Source: Xylogone sp. PMI_703
Taxonomy: Eukaryota; Ascomycota; Leotiomycetes
NCBI GenBank assembly: GCA_021399445.1
Contig: JAJTUQ010000002.1
Coordinates: 3,472,001-3,536,000 of the forward strand
DNA: 64,000 nucleotides
Direction of reading: 5' to 3'
Of this stretch, positions 58,511 to 64,000 are shown in pieces (position 1 is the stretch's first letter; the number at the start of each line of letters is the position of its first letter). The notes beneath the pieces are model-generated. The model was not told the DNA's origin and made no database searches. It saw only the letters and a list, made by a program, of their open reading frames with translations. A program made the translations under genes and the position numbers.

Positions 58511-58995
58511 TTTAACTGCGGGGAAGGGGAAAGGAAGGCTAGGAAAAGCCAAGATCAGGGGAGTAAGTCAGCTTTATTATTGTACATGCAGGTTGTGAAC
58601 TATTTTTGTTCATTCTGTTAGATAATGTGTCTTAGGGCTTTAGAGCTGTTACAGTAGCTGCCGAGAGGGAAGATGTACTTCGTGTGTAAGTGAGTGGTGA
58701 TAACGAGGTATATTTTGGAGCTCTATCTGGCAGTAGAGCTGTGTTTGGGATTCCGGGATTGGCAATTTGCCTGTTGTCAATGGCTGAATAGAGGCATTTT
58801 GGATAAGTTGTTAGGTGGGTTGGTGAGGAAGGATTCGGTACGACGTATTACAGTATGCGTCAATTGATATCAGACAAGGATGTATAGATACTGTATGATA
58901 AGGGTATCGTATCTCCTGTAGATTTCTTCCGCGATAAAGTACTTGTTAATTGGGCTTTAGCCGTTAGGCTGTTGTCAAAGAGTTACACTGAAGTA

Positions 58996-59134
58996 CAGTG
59001 AGATGCAAAAAGTCTGAATACTGTCCGTGCACCAAAGCTCTTCTGATTGATTGCAATATTGCTTATACGAATCTAATTGGATTGAGGATCAAATAAAAGT
59101 GGATAGGGGTATTCAGACTTTTTGCATCTCACTG
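58996..59134. mobile_element. MITE of Tc1/mariner type, 139 bases
   Basis: The two ends are perfect 26-base inverted repeats beginning CAGTGAGATGCAAAAAGTCT, and each is flanked by the TA dinucleotide (58994-58995 and 59135-59136) that Tc1/mariner elements duplicate. The CAGTG start is common in that superfamily. The 87-base interior has no coding capacity, so this is a non-autonomous miniature element. Confidence 0.85.
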
Positions 59135-59288
59135 TAGATACTCCTTTGAAATCACGTGGATATATAACTGACTTTTATATACGAGTATCACAACAGCACA
59201 GCACAGCATAAATAATAGTCCCTTCTGTACGTAAGAGGCCAACTGCTTATTCACATCAAAAGGGAGCTAGTTGGAATCATTGATCCTC

Positions 59289-59534
59289 GTACGTAAGGTT
59301 TTCAAGAAATGAATGGGCCACCCCATGTAGGTCTATGGGCCAATCACATCTATGAATTTGCTCAAAATTCAGGCTGCTTTAATACCTTCAAGCGAATACA
59401 CGGTTTTGAATTTCTCACGCCATACAACCATTCCATAACTTTAACCAAAAAGCGAGAGAAAATCTCCTGATTTGAGTCAAAAAAACTCTCGCTTGTAGGG
59501 GGTGGCCCATTCATTCCTTGAATCGCTTATGTAC
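59289..59534. mobile_element. Second MITE-like foldback element, about 246 bases
   Basis: AATGAATGGGCCACCCC near the left end is matched by its reverse complement near the right end, and weaker matching (GTAC, TAAG, TTCAAG) extends the arms outward to about 34 bases. Inside, AAGCGAGAG and CTCTCGCTT form another inverted pair at about 59450-59495. No transposase frame is present. Exact ends and target duplication are uncertain. It begins 155 bases after the Tc1/mariner-type MITE. Confidence 0.65.
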
Positions 59535-62500
59535 CGTATATCAAGAACAGACCACCCGCACGGATAGGTACGCGAGGTACGGATTCCGGACAAAATGGCG
59601 CAAGGTCCGAGTGGAAAAGCCAAGCGAATACACATCTATCCGCCACCTTTCTCACATTTGTAGTGAAGTTGCAGGTTGCAGGAAATCCACCATTTCCTAT
59701 CTATAACTGTTCAGTTAAGCTGTAAAAATATCACACTCGCCACAGTGAAGCCGGGCCCTCCTCGCTTCGACTCTTGATTCCTTCATTGCGTTTGATGCAC
59801 GACTTGCCGCACTAGGCCATTGTCCCGGAGATGGATTGCTGGAATGGGATTAGGGCAGGTGTGGCGCGGTTGTGGCCAGGAGGTGAATTTTGAGGAAGAG
59901 GCAGCAGGTTCTCTTTTGGTATTGGTATCGGTACTCCTCATGGTCCGATACGGAAATTTAAAGAAGATAGGAGATTTAGTTTTTATTTAGATCGACTGCT
60001 GTGGACCCTTGCGCTAAATGTTTTTTTGGATTCTTTATCGTTGATTATTTTCTCTTCTTTGCTTACTTTCTGCAATGTTAAGATACAGCATGTTTGATGT
60101 ACAATATTGCGCAATGCCTCGGCCACATACCGCACCATCTTATTTATGATCTGTTATATGCGTAGGATCTAGAGCCCTGTGGCTTTAATCGCGGGAATCA
60201 ATCTGGATCTGTGATAGGTGCCGAGCCGCTCCCTGGATTGCAGGTTGCATGTGGCATTCTCTGTTTCACGAATCAACGTCGCAACTGCGCGTATACACAA
60301 TATGCTGGGGCGTTGAGCTGGGACTGCATCGTAACATATCGTGAACCTGGAGCTGCGTTGATTGGAGATTATTCAACTGCTGTGCTGTTGTTGTGTTGTA
60401 CAAAGCATGTGCCGCCGATTTCCCATATCCATGGCTTGATGGATTTTGGTTCAGTTGGGTTCCTGCAGGAAACAGTCGTGTTGTCGTACTCTGTACTTGT
60501 GCACCGTGCTGCACTGCACAGAAAAGCTTCAGATTGCAGTATCATGACGATCAATTTTGATCTTCAGTTTGCACTCCATGCTGCCTCGATAATACGAAGG
60601 CCAGAATCTTTTTTAAGTTCTCACCCCCAGTCGGGTGACGAGCGCCCTAACCGCTCCAGGAGTGACACTCACGTGACTTTTAATTCTTCCCCTGAAGCTA
60701 CCGTACTGTGCGCAACGGGCAGGAAGCGGAGATTGCAGCCACGAAGCCACGGCCCACCGAGCCACTCTGCCACTCAAGGGTTCTGCCGTGATCGCCATTG
60801 CACCGCAGTGATCATAATAATACCAAAGGGTACTATGAATCTTGAGCCTTTTAATGCAGAAAACAACTGATTGTGGAAGCTGGCTGTAACCATCGTGGTG
60901 CAATTGATGTAGGGCCTTAGGTCCAGGCCATCGAGGCCATTAAGTCGGCAGCCACGGAATCACCCGCAACCCTCTCATTTATTACGAGCATATTCCGTAA
61001 TGTGATGCTTCTATTGGCGATGCTGACTTCCAATTGTATGGTACCGGTGCAGTAATGGTACGGAGTTACAGCACCAGCAATGCTCCATTCCCCGACGCCG
61101 CCCCAGCCCAGCAGTAGTGGCGAACGAAACAATGCGAAACCCTTTCTTTTCTACACTACTTGCGCAAAAGGATCATCGATTACTGAAAATGGAGGCTTGC
61201 GCCGAGTTGGACCCCCCGTCCCCCTGGAGGTTTTCTTCTGGACTTATCCCTTAGTTCTGCCGGGTTTGGCGTATCCCCGCCCCTCGGCCCACCGAGGGCA
61301 AATTTCGATGGATGATGCGCATTTTTGACATCTGATTCTTGGGTTCTGAGAAGGGGCGCTGGGACCTAGCCGTAGGGGAGCTGTATCCACCACAAAAGAG
61401 CACGACTAAGGGTGCAAGACCAATATTTTGCTTTTTTAGGTTTTGGAAACCCTGCTGGTGTCTTCCCTAGCTGCGTCTCTTGGGTTCGTTTGGTCTGTTG
61501 TATGGTCCTCTGACGGCGTGTAGCGTGATGATTTTTCGCCGCCCGTGGTAGGCGACAGGACCTTCACTGGTGTTCGGTAGCTAAGTGGAAAATTCCCCTT
61601 GCAGAAGCGTTTCTACCAGTCTGCCTCGTTCTGATGACCTATCTCTTGCTGATTCTCACTGCATGTTTATCGTTGGATTTTCCGAGCCGCGCCCTGTCGG
61701 TGCACGGTACAGTATCAGTCAGATATGCAGCATTGACCGGTGCAAGATACGATGCGGTACGGCACTCAAGTCGGTGGTGGCATCGATGGTCCTGGATGTG
61801 ACGGGGGTAGAGCAAGTGGTGGTGGCTGTCGTCCGATCTGGGTTGCATCACTGCCGTCATGCTGAACACAGACGGATTTGTGGAAAAGGGTGGTGGGTGT
61901 GTCTGGTGTCTGCATTGTTTTGTGCGTGATATGTACCTCCGTACGATCCAGCAATACTGTTATTAATGCAAACGGTACAGTACTTTGTACCAAGTACCCA
62001 AAATTGGTCTTGTGCCTCTCCCGCGCCGGTGGTCCCGAATAATGGCGGAGGTGGCTCCCCTCCAATGACGGCGCAGTAAGCAGCAACTCCAACCCAAAAC
62101 TGCAGCTAAGAGAGAGACATACAGTACAGTACTGTGGTGATACAATAATGCTATGTGTGTATGGTACACAACATTCCAGTACAGACGTTGTACTCAACAT
62201 CCATTAATGGCTTCCCCACCAGGAGGACAATTGGTACTGTACTTTGCAGTGCAGAGGGATGCCACCAATGGCCTCAACGCACAAAACCCACGGTGCGCTT
62301 CGTTTGAGATGGCGACAGCATCGACGGTCGCCAGGCCCTTTTATGGAGGTTATTGTGGTAGTCTTTGCGCAGGTATGGAGCAGGTGTCTGAAAGCGCCTC
62401 TATCTCCGAGTGCTGGGGCTGGGGGCTAGCCACTAGCAGCGACCGGGCCCTGGTCCCTTGCTCCACTGCCGACCCTGGCCGGGGGCCAAGCAATGAAGAA

Positions 62501-63858
62501 GAGCCAGAGCCGGCCAATCACAAGAGGTAGGTATTGTCCAACAACCTTGCAGCAGTTAATTGCCATCGTCCTTCTTGTTGCGTCTTCACAGCATCCACAG
62601 CTCGATTGTTTCTCTCTCGCCTCTCTTGTGTCGGCGCTCGTGCGGGCTCCAGCGATCATCCGCGCGCAAGTGGTTTACAGTAAGTCACTGCACTGCACGG
62701 TACGAGGGTACTTTTCCTACTCGCCAAGGGGCACGACCGTCAAGAAATGATGGAGCAGCGCTAGGCCGGGGGGTTGCGCTCGACGGGCTCGAACTTGGTA
62801 GGACTTGGTAGGCCCGGAGGGAGATGAGGGAGATAACCTTCGGCCATGCGCTCGATGCGGAAAGATACATCGAAACTCGTACCTTTTTGCTCCTTCCCTC
62901 CCCATCCACCCTTACAAATGCCTTCTCTAGTCCCAGCGTCGCCCTCGAACGCCAGGATGAACTTTCGTCGGTAGCACATGCTATTTTGCTGCTTCCTTCT
63001 GTCTCTCTCTCGGTCTTTTCTCTCTTTCTTTCGCCCTCTCTCCTTCTCCCTCTCCCTCTTCTCCTCGTGCTCTTTACGCCTCTCTCGCCCTCTCCGCGCC
63101 AACACGAGCAACCACCACACCATCTCACCCATCTCCGCAAATCCTCCACAATCCCTCTCCGCATCTGACCTGCATTGGGGCCTTCTCTCTTCCCCTCCTC
63201 ATACATTCGTTGCCAAGTAGGCTGGTTAATCCAAGACTCACATGAACGATATTCTGTTGCAGTCCTCCCCCCCAGCACACCATTGACGAAGCCAATCCCT
63301 ACCCGGGCCCACGATCTACGCATTGCAGTGCAGTAGAAAAAAAGAACCAGCACTAGTCACCGGCGCCTTAAATTCTTAGTGTTGGACTCCGCTGCCCAGG
63401 TTCTACCGGTACCCTCCTAGTCGAATCGACCTTTGCTTCCTTCCCTCGGGTCGAATCTATAATACTTTAAGGAGCCCCCGTTCCCCAACTTTCTCTCTTC
63501 CCCAGATCTCCAAGTGTCTCGTGCACGAGGGAGTACCGTGGTTTAGCTTTCTTGGTGGTTTCCTTTCCTCCGGATTCTTTCTTTTGGCAGTATATCGCGG
63601 GCTTTTTGGATCACCCAGGTATCTTCTTGAGCCCATTGGTTATTTGCGCCCAGATTTGTGTTGTGCGTTGTTCGAGAAGAGTGTTCGGTTACTACCTGTT
63701 GCGCCATTGGATATTTTGGGAGGAAAAGAGCTGCGTGACCTAGCTCTTTGGATTGTCAATCAGGATAAAACAGAAGACACCCACATCGCTCGTCTCTAGA
63801 AAGGCCCTGTGTCCTTTCTCGAGCTCTCAAGTTTCTAACCACGTCGGAATATATCAAA
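59535..63858. other. Long gene-free region upstream of the terminal gene
   Basis: About 4.3 kb without a convincing gene. From about 60.2 to 62.7 kb it is GC-richer and dotted with GTAC-centred words, including CAGTACAGTACTGTG near 62123 and GGTACAGTACTTTGTACC near 61974. At 62990-63090 there is a strong polypyrimidine (CT) tract, then CT-rich sequence up to the ATG at 63859, as in promoters and long leaders of strongly expressed fungal genes. It probably acts as the extended 5' regulatory region of the gene starting at 63859. Confidence 0.4.
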
Positions 63859-64000
63859 ATGTCGGACAACATCCCCCGCAATGGGTCTGCGGCTTCAGAC
63901 AAGAAGCTCGAGGCCGAGCAGTTGGAAGTCGGCGCATCGCCCGCCTACCAGAAACCCACATTGGGAGGGAAGATCAAGAGACACTGCGCCCGGTTTTGGT
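63859..64000 (+). CDS. N-terminus of an unfinished gene, possibly a DUF3712-type membrane protein
   Basis: An ATG after the context ATATCAAAATG opens a frame that runs off the window: MSDNIPRNGSAASDKKLEAE and on to GGKIKRHCARFW. The hydrophilic start followed by a basic KIKRHCARFW block, which in several fungal proteins precedes a membrane helix, resembles the N-terminus of DUF3712-containing vacuolar or ER membrane proteins. With only 47 residues visible the family is a guess; the coding start itself looks good. Confidence 0.55.
   Translation, partial: MSDNIPRNGSAASDKKLEAEQLEVGASPAYQKPTLGGKIKRHCARFW

Noticed and set aside
60619..60665. tRNA-like segment on the minus strand (GGAGCGGTTAGGGCGCTCG with a following stem-loop)
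   Set aside because: A D-arm and a possible anticodon stem can be drawn, but there is no B box (GGTTCGAATCC) and no acceptor pairing, so at best a tRNA-derived remnant.
62685..63353. 222-residue minus-strand frame over the CT tract
   Set aside because: The Arg/Glu/Lys run (RRREGERKREKTERE) is simply the complement of the polypyrimidine tract and not a protein domain.

Overview
This window is nuclear DNA from a filamentous ascomycete (Pezizomycotina). Genes are split by short introns of about 45-160 bases with fungal GTAAGT/GTATGT donors and CTAAC-like branch points. Orthologues of well-known fungal genes occur on both strands without operon structure. Several conserved families present here (DUF7729-type surface protein, GT90, GtaA-like glutaminase, F-box/DUF6546, mitochondrial ClpP) are typical of Pezizomycotina. 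The style suggests a leotiomycete such as a Sclerotinia/Botrytis relative, but that placement is an inference and not proven by the sequence.

Layout. 0-10 kb: 3' part of a GtaA-like glutaminase, an RRM/RG-rich RNA-binding protein, an unrecognised 555-residue protein, and the retromer subunit Vps5. 10-19 kb: mitoribosomal bL31m, a flavin-reductase-like FMN protein, HSP90 with a 5'-UTR intron, a small secreted cysteine-rich protein flanked by a MITE and a perfect hairpin, and a GT8-type glycosyltransferase whose DxD motif is degenerate. 19-29 kb: vacuolar protease Pff1, about 3.9 kb without genes, a DUF7729-type protein and a small two-helix membrane protein. 29-37 kb: another 3.9 kb gene-poor tract with stacked inverted repeats, an F-box/DUF6546 protein, and an acyl-CoA-synthetase-like enzyme with a PTS2 peroxisomal signal. 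38-47 kb: ribosomal protein uL13, a membrane-anchored BAG co-chaperone, a dithiol glutaredoxin, mitochondrial Aim18, and the SCF subunit Grr1. 47-57 kb: Dcr2-like phosphatase, a TRM61/TrmI-like tRNA methyltransferase with a mitochondrial presequence, a monoglyceride-lipase-like hydrolase, an unrecognised mitochondrial protein, ClpP, and a GT90/CAP10 glycosyltransferase. 57-64 kb: a gene-poor tract with two MITE-like elements, a long GC-richer upstream region with a polypyrimidine tract, and the first codons of a gene that leaves the window.

Most genes are housekeeping. Notable groupings are mitochondrial proteins between 49.5 and 54.6 kb arranged as divergent pairs sharing 200-230 base promoters, and chaperone/redox genes BAG and glutaredoxin sharing a roughly 460 base promoter. 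I found no CRISPR array, rRNA, intact tRNA or biosynthetic gene cluster. The items most worth a second look are the GT8 protein without DxD, the repeat-flanked secreted peptide gene, the three MITE-like elements, and the stacked inverted repeats at 31.6-31.8 kb. Splice junctions were chosen by eye; all complete models given add up to whole codons, but first exons of the flavin-reductase and BAG genes are tentative.
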